In this document: positions 38,749-47,812 of the stretch, piece after piece
Numbering within the stretch: the stretch's first letter is position 1
How the letters are laid out: every line of letters begins with the position of its first letter
Assembly (NCBI RefSeq): GCF_014201375.1
Contig: NZ_JACHDZ010000002.1
Span: 666,191-730,190 of the forward strand
Direction of reading: 5' to 3'
DNA: 64,000 bases
Origin: Tunturiibacter empetritectus
GTDB lineage: Bacteria; Acidobacteriota; Terriglobia; Terriglobales; Acidobacteriaceae
Program-made: the position numbers and the translations under genes
The notes under the pieces: model-generated
Told to the model about the DNA's origin: nothing
What the model saw: the letters and a program-made list of their open reading frames with translations, nothing else
Databases searched by the model: none

Positions 38749-39633
38749 ATGAAGAGTTCAGTGATCGCAAAGACGGGGAAGAAGCGGATTGGCGTGCATG
38801 TGGGGACGGCTGGTGGGACGTGGACTGCCGTCGAGCGAGCCGTGGCGGCGGGGGCGAATACGTTTCAGATATTCTCTTCTAGCCCGCGACAGTGGCGGGC
38901 GGCGGCGGTAAAGCCTGAAGACGCGGCGAAGATGCGGGAGCTGCGGGCGAAGCATGATGTGGGGCCGGTGGCGATTCATGCGAGTTATCTGATTAATCTT
39001 TGCAGCCAGACGGAGAGTGTGCGCGTGAATGGCGTGGCGGCGTTTCGCGGAGAGGTGGAGCGGGCGCTGGCGCTGGGGGCGGAGTATCTGGTGCTACATC
39101 CGGGGAGCTGGAAGGGGCTGACGCGCGAGGAGGGGCTGCGGCTGGCGGCGGAGTCGATTGAGAGGGCGATTGACGGTGTGCCATGGCAGGGGAAGGACTT
39201 CAAGATTTTGATCGAGAATACGGCGGGGGCGGAGTTTTCGTTGGGCGGAAAGCTGGAGCAGGTGGCGGAGCTGGTGGACAGGTTGAAGCCGTGTGCCCCG
39301 GTGGGGGTGTGTCTGGATACGTGCCATGTTCATGTGGCGGGGTATGACCTGGTGTCGCCGGATGGGTATGTGGAGACGATGCTGCTGGTGAAGGATACGG
39401 TGGGGTTCGATGCGGTGAAGGTGTGGCACTGCAATGATGCGAAGGCGGCGATGGGGTCGAAGCTGGATCGGCATGAGCATATTGGGGAGGGGACGATTGG
39501 GGCGGAGGTGTTTCGGCGGCTGCTGCACGATGAGCGGTTCGCGCATGCGGCGTTTATTGCGGAGACGCCGGTGGACGCTCCGGGAGATGAGGCGAGGAAT
39601 GTTGGGGTGCTGCGGACGTTGGCGGCGGGGTGA
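38749..39633 (+). CDS. nfo: Deoxyribonuclease IV (AP endonuclease)
   Basis: 294 aa TIM-barrel enzyme that cuts DNA 5' of abasic sites in base excision repair. Zinc ligands are in the expected motifs: GVHVGTAGGTW, VAIHASYLIN, LVLHPGSWKG, ILIENTAGAEFS, GVCLDTCHVHVAGYD, WHCNDAKAAMGSKLDRHEHI and FIAETPVD. A leaderless start fits. Its TGA overlaps a possible GTG start of the next gene, but that gene more likely begins 24 bp downstream. Confidence 0.93.
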   Translation: MKSSVIAKTGKKRIGVHVGTAGGTWTAVERAVAAGANTFQIFSSSPRQWRAAAVKPEDAAKMRELRAKHDVGPVAIHASYLINLCSQTESVRVNGVAAFRGEVERALALGAEYLVLHPGSWKGLTREEGLRLAAESIERAIDGVPWQGKDFKILIENTAGAEFSLGGKLEQVAELVDRLKPCAPVGVCLDTCHVHVAGYDLVSPDGYVETMLLVKDTVGFDAVKVWHCNDAKAAMGSKLDRHEHIGEGTIGAEVFRRLLHDERFAHAAFIAETPVDAPGDEARNVGVLRTLAAG

Positions 39634-39653
39634 AGCTGTACTGGGAGGCCTGG

Positions 39654-40475
39654 ATGAAGAAGGCATGGGTTTTTGTCGTGGGATGCTGGCTGATTTCCTG
39701 CTGCAGTTTGATGCATGGGCAGATCGCGGAGGAAGAGCAGATGAGCGTGGCACCACCTCCGTCGGCACGTTTTCCGGCTGAGTGGTATCCGGCGGAGGGT
39801 AAGCAGGAGTTCTCGATGTTTCACGATACGGGCGCGCCCTATACGGCGGTGATGGTGACGACGGTGACTTTTGCAGCCTCGCCTGGAAGCAGCGAGATGA
39901 AGAGCCTCTCGGGCAGTACATTTCAGGCGCGGGACAGTATGGGCAGGACTAGGACTGAGGAGAGCCGTCCGCGGACGGGCGTAAATGGGGAAGCGGTCGA
40001 TGCACACGAGGTATCGGTAAATGATCCTGTGTCTCACTGCAGCTTTCAATGGTTGGAGCCATGGGTTGCGGCGGGAGCGCCGACGGCGACGGTGAGATGT
40101 ATGCCGAGGAGGGTGCAGTTCAATCAACCGAATATCTGGACACACGGGGCCGAGCCTGGACGGCGGGAAGAGCACTCTGGAACGCATACCGATGTCTATT
40201 TGACGGAGGCGCTCGGAGAACGGGTGATTGAAGGAGTTCGGGCTACGGGCGTGCGGAAGATCAAGACGATGGCTGATACCGATAGGAAGAAGGAACAGAC
40301 GCTGGTGACGGAGATTTGGTATTCGGCGGAGTTGAAGGAGATGGTGGCGATGAAGGGAGTTCCGGCGGAGGCTGGGTTTTCAGACTTTGAGCTGAAAAAG
40401 ATTGATCGCAAAGAGCCGGACTCAAAGCTTTTTTATCCTCCGGACGGCTACAAGATCGAGCATCACAGCTACTGA
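39654..40475 (+). CDS. Secreted hypothetical protein, paralog of the facing gene
   Basis: 273 aa. I start it at the ATG 39654, giving a clean signal peptide (MKKAWVFVVGCWLISCCSLM) with GGGAGG upstream. The mature part contains a RTRTEE/MGRTRTEESRPRTG segment and a C-terminal module EIWYSAELKEMVAMKGV ... SDFELKKIDRKEPDSKLFYP. The same layout (REFWYSPQLGINILSKLD ... FTARDLSTSEPEAHFFALP) occurs in the convergent neighbour, so they are distant paralogs. Likely periplasmic; function unknown. Probably co-transcribed with nfo. Confidence 0.72.
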   Translation: MKKAWVFVVGCWLISCCSLMHGQIAEEEQMSVAPPPSARFPAEWYPAEGKQEFSMFHDTGAPYTAVMVTTVTFAASPGSSEMKSLSGSTFQARDSMGRTRTEESRPRTGVNGEAVDAHEVSVNDPVSHCSFQWLEPWVAAGAPTATVRCMPRRVQFNQPNIWTHGAEPGRREEHSGTHTDVYLTEALGERVIEGVRATGVRKIKTMADTDRKKEQTLVTEIWYSAELKEMVAMKGVPAEAGFSDFELKKIDRKEPDSKLFYPPDGYKIEHHSY

Positions 40476-40513
40476 GAGATTGGAAGACCTGCGTTGGCGA
40501 GGGATGAACTGGA

Positions 40514-41296
40514 TCAGGGAGCGGGCGTGCGTTGATCCTGGACGGTGAAGCCTTCGGGCAGAGCGAAGAAGTGGGCTTCCGGTTCGGAGGTTGAGAGGTC
40601 GCGCGCGGTGAAGGTTTGTTTGCCGGATTGCGGGGTGTCAAGCTTCGAGAGAATGTTGATCCCGAGTTGGGGGGAGTACCAGAACTCGCGCGTGGTGATC
40701 ATCGGTTGATCGTTTCCGAAGACGCCGGGGTTGAGAGTGGTGATCTCGCGGTAGCCGATGGTGTCGATGCCTGCGACGTTGTTGTGGCCGAGGTCTTCGT
40801 GCTGCTGATAGCCGGCGTTGTCGGCGAGTGCGCCTGATGGATGGATTGCAGGCTGGTAGGTGGTGGTGACTGAGCCGGTGTAGGGAATCAGGAAGCAGCG
40901 CTTGATGTCGATCTGGCAGTTGTAGAGGGTGTGGTCGGCGGGATTTGAGATTTGAATGAAGTCCATGACGGATTCCATCTTTCCGTTCTTTGGGACGAGC
41001 AGCCAACGCTCCTGGTAGATGCGCCCGGTGCGGTCGCGCATGATTCGCCGTTTATTGACGAGGGTGTAGGTGCCGCCATTAGCTCCCATGGGCCGCGTCC
41101 ACTCGGTTTCGAGTGTGAGGCTGAACGGCGCATTCGTCATGGGTGGGATGAAGATGCTCTCGAGAGTTTGCCGCGTTCCACCGTCGTAGGTCTTGACGGC
41201 GGGTGGCGGCGTTTGAGAGAGGAGCAGCGTGGAAGTGGCGAGGAGCGCGAGAGTGAAACAGAACGGGCGAATCACTGACGGTAGAGCTGTTCGCAT
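40514..41296 (-). CDS. Secreted hypothetical protein, paralog of the facing gene
   Basis: 260 aa with a signal peptide (FCFTLALLATSTLLLSQTPP). Segment order: FSLTLETEWTRPM, RIMRDRTGRIYQERWLLVP, VAGIDTIGYREITTL, REFWYSPQLGIN, then AHFFALPEGFTVQDQ. The pattern R-D/G-R-T-G-R ... E ... FWYS ... F-x-LPEGF/YPPDGY recurs in many acidobacterial exported proteins whose role is unknown. Reads toward its paralog; 38 bp separate the stops. TATAAT on the minus strand lies 25 bp upstream of the start and CGGAG serves as ribosome binding site. Confidence 0.75.
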   Translation of the reverse strand: MRTALPSVIRPFCFTLALLATSTLLLSQTPPPAVKTYDGGTRQTLESIFIPPMTNAPFSLTLETEWTRPMGANGGTYTLVNKRRIMRDRTGRIYQERWLLVPKNGKMESVMDFIQISNPADHTLYNCQIDIKRCFLIPYTGSVTTTYQPAIHPSGALADNAGYQQHEDLGHNNVAGIDTIGYREITTLNPGVFGNDQPMITTREFWYSPQLGINILSKLDTPQSGKQTFTARDLSTSEPEAHFFALPEGFTVQDQRTPAP

Positions 41297-41320
41297 GTCG
41301 GACTCCGGAAAACAGGAAGA

Positions 41321-41326
41321 ATTATA
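41321..41326 (-). promoter_or_regulatory. TATAAT -10 box upstream of the secreted protein gene
   Basis: Exact consensus TATAAT on the minus strand, in the 44-bp gap after the methyltransferase-like gene. A clear -35 at 17 bp is not seen. Confidence 0.4.
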
Positions 41327-41340
41327 GACGGCGAGGCATT

Positions 41341-42051
41341 TTACTTAGGCAGATCGATTGGGATTGAGGGGCTGAAGACGAAGGACGTGGATCTGAAGTA
41401 GAGGGAGGTGCAGTGGGGGAGGAGGACGCCGGGGGCGTTGCCGAAGAAGTCGACACGGTCGAGGCCCTTGTCTTTGAATCCTTCGTAGAAGCCGTAGCCT
41501 TCGGAGTTATCGCAGATGATGATTCCATCGGGGGCGAGACGTTCACAGGCGATGTCGATCAGCTGTGAGCGGGTGAGGCCGTCGATCACGATGACGTCGT
41601 AGCGGTCGGAGGCTTTGGTGGAGAGGATTTGCGCGACTTGCAGTGCATCGGTGATGGGCGCGGTTTTTTCTACGTAGTGCAGCTCGACGTTGGCGGGCAA
41701 GCCGGGTGCTATGCGTTCGTACCAGTCTTTTTTCCCTTCGAAGGTGACGACGTGCTTTGCCCGTGCGGACCACCACAGGGTGGATTGTCCGCCACCGAAT
41801 TCGAGGATGGTTTTGCCGGTGTAGTTGCGGGCGCTTAGAAAATCCAGGCTGGAGTAGGTGTACCAGGGGATGGGTTCGCCATGCCGGGATACCGCTGCCA
41901 TCTTCAGGCTGCTGCGGAAGTGACCGGTGCGCGCGCTGTAGAGGATGGGCGTCAGGATCGCGGTGAGGCTGTTGCGTATGGGGTTGGACAGCCACGCAGG
42001 CAAGAGTTTTTTTACGGGAGCGAATGTTTTGCGGATCGCGGATTGTGACAC
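41341..42051 (-). CDS. SAM-dependent methyltransferase-like protein
   Basis: 236 aa. Rossmann-fold SAM-binding features: ILEFGGGQSTLWWSARAKHV (motif I), FEGKKDWYERI with the acidic ligand, and YDVIVIDGLTR (motif IV), then GIIICDNSEGYGFYEGF. An N-terminal helical part may contact the membrane or a carrier. The acceptor is unknown; similar proteins occur in polysaccharide loci. The start is GTG, and TACAAT stands 9 nt before it without a ribosome binding site. Confidence 0.75.
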   Translation of the reverse strand: MSQSAIRKTFAPVKKLLPAWLSNPIRNSLTAILTPILYSARTGHFRSSLKMAAVSRHGEPIPWYTYSSLDFLSARNYTGKTILEFGGGQSTLWWSARAKHVVTFEGKKDWYERIAPGLPANVELHYVEKTAPITDALQVAQILSTKASDRYDVIVIDGLTRSQLIDIACERLAPDGIIICDNSEGYGFYEGFKDKGLDRVDFFGNAPGVLLPHCTSLYFRSTSFVFSPSIPIDLPK

Positions 42052-42060
42052 AGTTCGCTC

Positions 42061-42066
42061 ATTGTA
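42061..42066 (-). promoter_or_regulatory. TACAAT -10 box of the methyltransferase-like gene
   Basis: Minus strand TACAAT, 9 nt (GAGCGAACT), then GTG. Same spacing as at leuS. Confidence 0.45.
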
Positions 42067-42112
42067 AGACGTTGGCTGGTGCTTCGCGTGAGTATTGCCT
42101 GTGAAGCGGGGA

Positions 42113-43477
42113 TCAGGCGCTGAAGAGGTTGGTGTTGAGGAACTGGTTGCGGAACTTTTCCTGCGGGTCGTATTGGTTGAGGAGGGCTTTGTAGTCGGGC
42201 ATCCTGGGGTAGAGACGCTGGAGGGTTGCGGGGGGGATGGTGTTGACCTTGGCCCAGTGGGGGCGGGCGTTGAAGGGGGCTAGTTTTTCTTCGATGAGGG
42301 GGAGGAGGGCTTGGACGGCGTCGTTTTCGGGCTTCCAGGTGAAGTGGATGGCGAGGGAGGGGCGCTGGTAGGCCATGCTGAGCCAGAGGTCGTCGGCGGC
42401 GACGGTGCGGAGCTCGGTGATGTAGAGGTGTGGGGTGATGCGGTCGCGGAGCTTCTCGACCGCGAGGATGGCGTCGTAGGCGTGCTCGCGGGGGACGAAG
42501 TACTCGGTTTGGATTTCGGCGCCGCTGCTGGGGGTGAAGTTGAGCTTGAAGTGGGGGAGGCGCTCGTACCAGGGGCCGGGGACGCCGAACTGCTCGGTGC
42601 AGGCTTCGGCGGAGTGGCCGGCTACGGGGTGGAGTTTTTGCGTGGCTTGCTTTGCGCCGAAAAACTCGGGCTCGAATTTCACGGAGGTGGCGCCGGGGTC
42701 GAGGCGGCGTTTGACCCAGACCTGGGTGGCCTGGTGATTCTGCCAGTCGGTGAAGAGGCTTACGCTGTAGCCGCTGAGGTAGATCTCTTCGAGGTGATGT
42801 TCGAGCTGGGAGAAGGAGAGGTCTTCGTAGACGACTTGCGCGACCTGGAAGGTGGGCTGGAGGTCGAGGGTGGTCTTGGTGACGACGCCGAGGCCGCCGA
42901 GGTTGACGACCTGGCCGAGGAACTGATCTCCATCCTTGGCGCGGGAGAGGGTGTGGAGTGCGCCGTCAGCAGTGACGAGTTCGAGTCCGGAGACGATGGT
43001 GGCGAGGTTGCCGTTGTTGCTGCCGGAGCCGTGGGTGGCGGTGGCGCAGGCTCCGATGACGGAGACGTGAGGGAGCGAGGCGAGGTTGGGGACGGCGAAC
43101 CCACGGGCGTCGATGATGGGAGCGAGCTTGCCGTAGGTGACGCCGGCGCCGACGGTCGCGGTGCGGGCTTTGGCGTCGATGTCGATGGAGTCGAGTTGCT
43201 TGAGGGAGATCTGGGCGTGGGTGCTGTCGGCGATGGTGTTGAAGGAGTGGCCGCGGCCGAGGGCGCGCAGCTTGTCGCAGGTTTTGACGATGTGCTGGAC
43301 CTCGTCGACGGTTTTGGGTTGGTAGAGGGTGTCGGTGTGGAAGGTGAGATTGCCGGCCCAGTTAGTTCGCGGGGCGGTCTGGTGGGCGGCGTCTTGCTCG
43401 GAGGCTGAGACGAAGCGGGAGAGCATGGCGGCGGTGAGGATGGAGCCGGAGCCTTTGAGGAACTGTCTCTTATTCAT
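42113..43477 (-). CDS. FAD-linked oxidase, alditol/xylitol oxidase type
   Basis: 454 aa. The N-terminus MNKRQFLKGSGSILTAAM resembles a Tat signal with Lys-Arg in place of Arg-Arg, suggesting export. FAD-binding PCMH domain: TLYQPKTVDEVQHIV, then RALGRGHSFNTIAD, whose His is the covalent FAD site in alditol oxidases, and SVIGACATATHGSG. The C-terminal domain ends with HWAKVNTIPPATLQRLYPRM then PDYKALLNQYDP, typical of the aldonolactone/alditol oxidase group. Likely oxidises a sugar alcohol with oxygen. No evident operon partner. Confidence 0.85.
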   Translation of the reverse strand: MNKRQFLKGSGSILTAAMLSRFVSASEQDAAHQTAPRTNWAGNLTFHTDTLYQPKTVDEVQHIVKTCDKLRALGRGHSFNTIADSTHAQISLKQLDSIDIDAKARTATVGAGVTYGKLAPIIDARGFAVPNLASLPHVSVIGACATATHGSGSNNGNLATIVSGLELVTADGALHTLSRAKDGDQFLGQVVNLGGLGVVTKTTLDLQPTFQVAQVVYEDLSFSQLEHHLEEIYLSGYSVSLFTDWQNHQATQVWVKRRLDPGATSVKFEPEFFGAKQATQKLHPVAGHSAEACTEQFGVPGPWYERLPHFKLNFTPSSGAEIQTEYFVPREHAYDAILAVEKLRDRITPHLYITELRTVAADDLWLSMAYQRPSLAIHFTWKPENDAVQALLPLIEEKLAPFNARPHWAKVNTIPPATLQRLYPRMPDYKALLNQYDPQEKFRNQFLNTNLFSA

Positions 43478-43668
43478 GTCTATTCACGTCGCGCACACTC
43501 GATTGGGTGAAGGCGGTGGCTGATTCTGTGAGACGCGCCACACCTTGTTGTTGGTCAGACCCTTATAAGGATTTGTCGCAATCTATGCAAGCGATTCGCT
43601 AGGAGCAGCTATTCAGGCTGACGGTTGACGGAGATTGGGAGCGTGAGGCGTTGAGGCGGGCTGGACGG

Positions 43669-43674
43669 TACAAT
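43669..43674 (+). promoter_or_regulatory. TACAAT -10 box of leuS
   Basis: TACAAT, 9 nt (CGAAAGAGT), then ATG at 43684. No ribosome binding site with proper spacing. Confidence 0.45.
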
Positions 43675-43683
43675 CGAAAGAGT

Positions 43684-46329
43684 ATGCCTGAGACACGAAC
43701 GAGCGAAATCGGCGGGAAAACAGTGAATATCGAGGATAGTTCTTCTGCTGCGGAGGGGAATCAGCCGCAGCGGTATAACCCGGCTGAGATCGAGCCGAAG
43801 TGGCAGGCCGTGTGGGATGCGGATGCGTCGCTGTATGCGGCTGATGCGCATGATTCAGGGAAGCCGAAGTACTACTGCCTGGAGATGCTGCCGTATCCGA
43901 GCGGCGCGCTGCATATTGGGCATGTGCGGAACTATGCGATTGGCGATGCGCTGGCTCGGCATATGTGGATGCGTGGGTATAACGTGCTGCACCCGATGGG
44001 TTGGGATGCGTTTGGGTTGCCGGCGGAGAATGCTGCGCTGAAGAATGGCGTGCCTCCGCGGGAGTGGACGCTTTCGAATATTGCGGCGATGCGGAAGCAG
44101 ATGCAGCGGTTGGGGTATGGCTACGACTGGGCCGCCGAGGTGACGACTTGTCTGCCGGATTACTACCGGTGGAACCAGTGGTTCTTCTTGAAGATGTTCG
44201 AAAAGGGGCTGGCTTACCGGAAGAAGAGCAAGGTGAACTGGTGTCCGGAGTGTTGCACAGTGCTGGCGAATGAGCAGGTGATCGGCGGGCGCTGCTGGCG
44301 GCATGAGGATACGGTGGTTGAGCTGCGCGATCTAACGCAGTGGTTTTTGCGGATTACGAAGTATGCGGATGAGTTGCTGGACGGGCTCGACAAGCTGGAG
44401 GGTTGGCCGGAGAAGGTCCGGACGATGCAGCGGAACTGGATTGGGCGCAGTGAGGGGGCTTTGATCGACTTTGCGGTCGATCAGGGTGTAGGGAGTAGGG
44501 AAGAGGGAGTAGAAGGCAAGATTACCGTGTTTACGACGCGGGTGGATACGATCTTTGGGGCGACGTCGGTGCAGCTTGCGCCGGAGCATGCGGTGTCGAA
44601 GGCGTTTGCGCTGGAGGATGACAAGCTGCGGATGGAGATTGAGCAGTTGCTGGCGGAGCAGCAGAAGGCGCGAGAGACCGATGCGCTGGGTGCCATTGAG
44701 AAGCATGGCGTGAATACGGGGCGGTTTGCGGTGAATCCGTTCAATGGCGAGCGGGTGCCGATCTGGGTGGCGAACTACATTCTGGGGGACTATGGGACGG
44801 GCGCGATTATGAGCGTGCCGGCGCATGATGAGCGGGACTTTGAGTTTGCGCAGAAGTATGGGTTGCCGGTGCGGCGGGTGATTGCTCCTGCCGACTGGAC
44901 GAAGCATGAGGAAGAGCATTCGGCTCAGGCAGGCGCTGAGGATGTGGTGGGTAAACTTCCTTATCTGGCTGAGGATGAGGCCCTGCTGGTCGATTCGGGG
45001 GAGTGGACTGGGTTGGGTTGTGTCGAAGCGCAGGAGAAGATGGCTGCGTTTGCCAAGGCGAAGGGATTTGGTACTCCTACGGTTACGTATCGGTTGAAGG
45101 ACTGGGGAGTGAGCCGGCAGAGGTACTGGGGGACACCGATTCCGATGGTGTACTGCGACAGGTGCTCGCCGGAGGAGCCGCTGCCGGTGGCCGAGAGCGA
45201 GTTGCCGATCTTGCTGCCGGAGCAGATTGATATTACGCAGACGAACGGGTCGCCGCTGGGACGGGTGGCTGAGTTTGTTAATGCGAAGTGCCCGAAGTGC
45301 GGTGGGGTGGCTCGGCGGGAGACGGACACGATGGATACGTTCGTGGACTCGAGCTGGTACTTCTATCGCTATACGGATGCGAAGAACTCGAAGGCTCCGT
45401 TTGATTCGGATAAGGCGAACTACTGGTTTCCGATCGATCAGTACATCGGCGGGGTGGAGCATGCGATTCTGCATCTGATCTACTCGCGGTTCTGGACGAA
45501 GGTGATGCGGGATCTTGGGTTGGTGAAGAACGATGAGCCTGCAGAGCGGCTGTTTACGCAGGGGATGGTGATCAAAGACGGCGCGAAGATGTCGAAGTCG
45601 AAGGGCAACGTGGTAAGCCCGGATGACATGATTGGACGGTATGGCGCGGATGCGACGCGGATGTATGCGCTGTTTGCGGCTCCGCCGGATAGGGATCTGG
45701 AGTGGCAGGAGGAGGGAGTTGCCGGGATCTCGCGGTTTCTGGGGAAGGTGTACCGGCTGACGACGAAGTACTCTGGTGCGGCACGGAAGGCTGGCGGTGG
45801 TTCGCGCGTGGGGGAAGGCTCTGCGAAGGAGCAGGCGTTGCTGCGGCGGCTGCATCAGACGATTGCGAAGATCACGCAGGATTTTGATGGACGGTGGCAC
45901 TTCAATACTTCGATCTCTTCGATCATGATTCTGGTGAACGAGATTACTGCGAACGAAGCGGCGATGGATGCGGGGGAGATCTCTCCTGCAGCGGTGGCTG
46001 AGGTGTTTCGTGGGTTGATCTTGTTGCTGGCTCCGTTTGCGCCGTTTTTTGCGGCGGAGATGTGGGAGGAGCTTGGTGGCGAGGGTGTGGTGTTTCGCAC
46101 GGCCTGGCCTGAAGTGAATGAAGAGCTTGCTCGGGATGAGGAGATGGAAATTCCTGTCCAGGTGAATGGCAAGCTGGTGAGTGTGGTGAAGGTGCCGGCA
46201 GGAAGTGATGAGGCTGCGGTGAAGGCTGCGGCTTTGGCTGATCCTAAGGTAATGGCGCGGATTGAAGGCAAGACTGTGGTGAAGGTGATTGTGGTGCCGG
46301 GTAAGCTTGTGAATCTTGTGGTGAAGTAG
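43684..46329 (+). CDS. leuS: Leucyl-tRNA synthetase
   Basis: 881 aa class I synthetase. HIGH motif is LHIGHVRNYAIGD (near residue 78), KMSKS is AKMSKSKGNVVSPDD, and the CP1 editing domain contains TVFTTRVDTIFGATSVQL and the hydrolytic DYGTGAIMSVPAHDERD. A zinc-like CPKCGG pair is in the middle. A 30-residue N-terminal extension (PETRTSEIGGKTVNIEDSS) precedes the conserved YNPAEIEPKWQ. Start at 43684 fits the TACAAT box. A short insert encoded by GTAGGGAGTAGGGAAGAGGG (44493-44512) adds low-complexity residues to the editing domain. Confidence 0.96.
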   Translation: MPETRTSEIGGKTVNIEDSSSAAEGNQPQRYNPAEIEPKWQAVWDADASLYAADAHDSGKPKYYCLEMLPYPSGALHIGHVRNYAIGDALARHMWMRGYNVLHPMGWDAFGLPAENAALKNGVPPREWTLSNIAAMRKQMQRLGYGYDWAAEVTTCLPDYYRWNQWFFLKMFEKGLAYRKKSKVNWCPECCTVLANEQVIGGRCWRHEDTVVELRDLTQWFLRITKYADELLDGLDKLEGWPEKVRTMQRNWIGRSEGALIDFAVDQGVGSREEGVEGKITVFTTRVDTIFGATSVQLAPEHAVSKAFALEDDKLRMEIEQLLAEQQKARETDALGAIEKHGVNTGRFAVNPFNGERVPIWVANYILGDYGTGAIMSVPAHDERDFEFAQKYGLPVRRVIAPADWTKHEEEHSAQAGAEDVVGKLPYLAEDEALLVDSGEWTGLGCVEAQEKMAAFAKAKGFGTPTVTYRLKDWGVSRQRYWGTPIPMVYCDRCSPEEPLPVAESELPILLPEQIDITQTNGSPLGRVAEFVNAKCPKCGGVARRETDTMDTFVDSSWYFYRYTDAKNSKAPFDSDKANYWFPIDQYIGGVEHAILHLIYSRFWTKVMRDLGLVKNDEPAERLFTQGMVIKDGAKMSKSKGNVVSPDDMIGRYGADATRMYALFAAPPDRDLEWQEEGVAGISRFLGKVYRLTTKYSGAARKAGGGSRVGEGSAKEQALLRRLHQTIAKITQDFDGRWHFNTSISSIMILVNEITANEAAMDAGEISPAAVAEVFRGLILLLAPFAPFFAAEMWEELGGEGVVFRTAWPEVNEELARDEEMEIPVQVNGKLVSVVKVPAGSDEAAVKAAALADPKVMARIEGKTVVKVIVVPGKLVNLVVK

Positions 46330-47258
46330 TGGAGCAGATTCCGCAGGATGGAGTGGTGGTTGCTGCTGGGACGGTTCGGGGGACGCAGTCGTTTGTGCAT
46401 ACGCTTTCGGAGTGCTGGCGGCGGCCTTCGCTGACGGCGCTGGAGGTGCTGTGGCGGTGGGCTTATGGGGTGCCGGCGTTGTTAGTGCTGCGGCATGAGG
46501 GATTGAAGATCTTGCAGGCTACTCCGCTGGACTATGCGGCGCTGAAGAGTATGACGGTAGTGGATCCGCTGGGGTCGGCGCAGACGCTGGTGAAGGCGTT
46601 GGCGCTGTTGCTGCCGCGGGTGATGGGTGTGGCGATGTGGCTGGCGCCGTTGTTGGTGGTGGTGTGGGTGATTGTGTCGGCGGTGGGGCGGACGGTGGTG
46701 TTGCGGCGGGCGGATAAGCGGCTGCATGCTCGTGTGGGAACGCTGATTGTGTTGCAGGCGGTGCGGGTGGTGGCTCTGCAGGGGAGTTTTGCGGTGTGGT
46801 TCTGGTGCATGGAGCGGGTGGCGGAGTGGACGGTGACGGGGCCGATTGCGTTGGGTGGGGAGCCGAACCTGGTGGGATATTTTTCGCTGGTGATTGTTGC
46901 GACGCTGGGGCTGTTTACGCTGTGGGCGGTGGTGAGCTGGGCGCTGTCGGTGGCTCCGCTGGTTGCGATGCTGCGTGGGTTGGGTGTTGTGGGAAGCCTG
47001 GCGGCGGCGTTTCGGTTGGGGCCGCTGAAGTCGAAGCTGGTGGAGATCAACCTGGTGATGGGGATCGTGAAGATTGCGTTGATTGTGCTGGCGATGGTGT
47101 TTTCGGCGACTCCGCTGCCGTTTGAGAGTGTGACGACGCCGGAGTTTTTGTTTTGGTGGTGGGTGGGGGTTACGGTGCTTTATTTTCTTGGATCTGACTT
47201 CTTCCACGTGGCGCGGCAGGTGGCTTATCTGCAGCTTTGGCGCGCTTACGAAGACTGA
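46329..47258 (+). CDS. Polytopic membrane protein of unknown function
   Basis: 309 aa, six or so hydrophobic segments (for example GVAMWLAPLLVVVWVIVSAV and YFSLVIVATLGLFTLWAVVS). The GTG start shares one base with the leuS stop, so it is co-translated with leuS. I do not recognise a domain. The N-terminal HTLSECWRRPSLTALEVLWR amphipathic segment and the C-terminal FFHVARQVAYLQLWRAYED are its most polar parts. A full repeat element begins 4 bp after its stop. Confidence 0.7.
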   Translation: MEQIPQDGVVVAAGTVRGTQSFVHTLSECWRRPSLTALEVLWRWAYGVPALLVLRHEGLKILQATPLDYAALKSMTVVDPLGSAQTLVKALALLLPRVMGVAMWLAPLLVVVWVIVSAVGRTVVLRRADKRLHARVGTLIVLQAVRVVALQGSFAVWFWCMERVAEWTVTGPIALGGEPNLVGYFSLVIVATLGLFTLWAVVSWALSVAPLVAMLRGLGVVGSLAAAFRLGPLKSKLVEINLVMGIVKIALIVLAMVFSATPLPFESVTTPEFLFWWWVGVTVLYFLGSDFFHVARQVAYLQLWRAYED

Positions 47259-47262
47259 AAGG

Positions 47263-47457
47263 CTGTCCTGCCGGACGGGCCCACTGCGCGTGGGGCGGGC
47301 GTTCACACGCCTTTTTAAAGCTTCGCGTGGTGCCCCGTTGGTCGCAGGTTGCATTGTGCCGACCAACCGGGAGGACCGGAGTGTCGATCCTGCCAAGACC
47401 GGTACACGCGTCACGAAGTGACCGCTGCCCGCGCAGGGCGCTCGTCCGGCAGGACAG
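47263..47457. repeat. Palindromic element, full copy (195 bp)
   Basis: Begins CTGTCCTGCCGGACGGGCCC and ends CTCGTCCGGCAGGACAG, the inverted form of the beginning. Core contains CCGTTGGTCGCAGG ... GTGCCGACCAACCGGGAGGA, in the same orientation as the copy at 49598. The left arm is diverged in the middle (GTTCACACGCC replaces the GTCACTTCGTGAC hairpin). Lies after a plus-strand gene and 78 bp before the next. Confidence 0.85.
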
Positions 47458-47535
47458 TCTCCAAGAAGATTTTCCTCTCGCCGGGACGCCGATTCTGCAT
47501 CCTACGAAGATCGTTCTAAAAAAGGGAGATTGACT

Positions 47536-47706
47536 ATGTCATTTGGGATCTATGCGATTGGCTATTTGGTTCTGATTGCGGGTGTGGCTTATCTGGCTCA
47601 CCTGATGCATATTCCGCAGCATTACATCGTGGCAATTGCGGTGATCATGCTGGGAGTTGGGATTGTGACCGGGGTGCAGACTACTCGACAGAAAGACTCG
47701 AACTAG
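47536..47706 (+). CDS. Small two-helix membrane protein, first of a tandem pair
   Basis: 56 aa, below usual length cut-offs. MSFGIYAIGYLVLIAGVAYL is the first helix, LMHIPQHYI the turn, VAIAVIMLGVGIVTGVQTTR the second. It aligns almost residue for residue with the next gene. AAAGGGAGA precedes the ATG. Upstream it carries TTTTCCTCT and CTGCATCCTA, shared with the paralog. Function unknown; widespread-looking stress-type membrane mini-protein. Confidence 0.75.
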   Translation: MSFGIYAIGYLVLIAGVAYLAHLMHIPQHYIVAIAVIMLGVGIVTGVQTTRQKDSN

Positions 47707-47812
47707 CCTCTGTCGGTGAGGGTTCGGGTACTAAAGTTTTTCCTCTGCGGGCGGAAAATACTGCATCCTATCTATGCATGGGCCCCCTCATTCCCCCTTT
47801 AGGAGAGAGATC

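Noticed and set aside
42311..43408. 365-codon Gly/Val/Asp-rich frame antisense to the flavin oxidase
   Set aside because: Composition reflects the G-rich + strand; the opposite frame is a clear enzyme.
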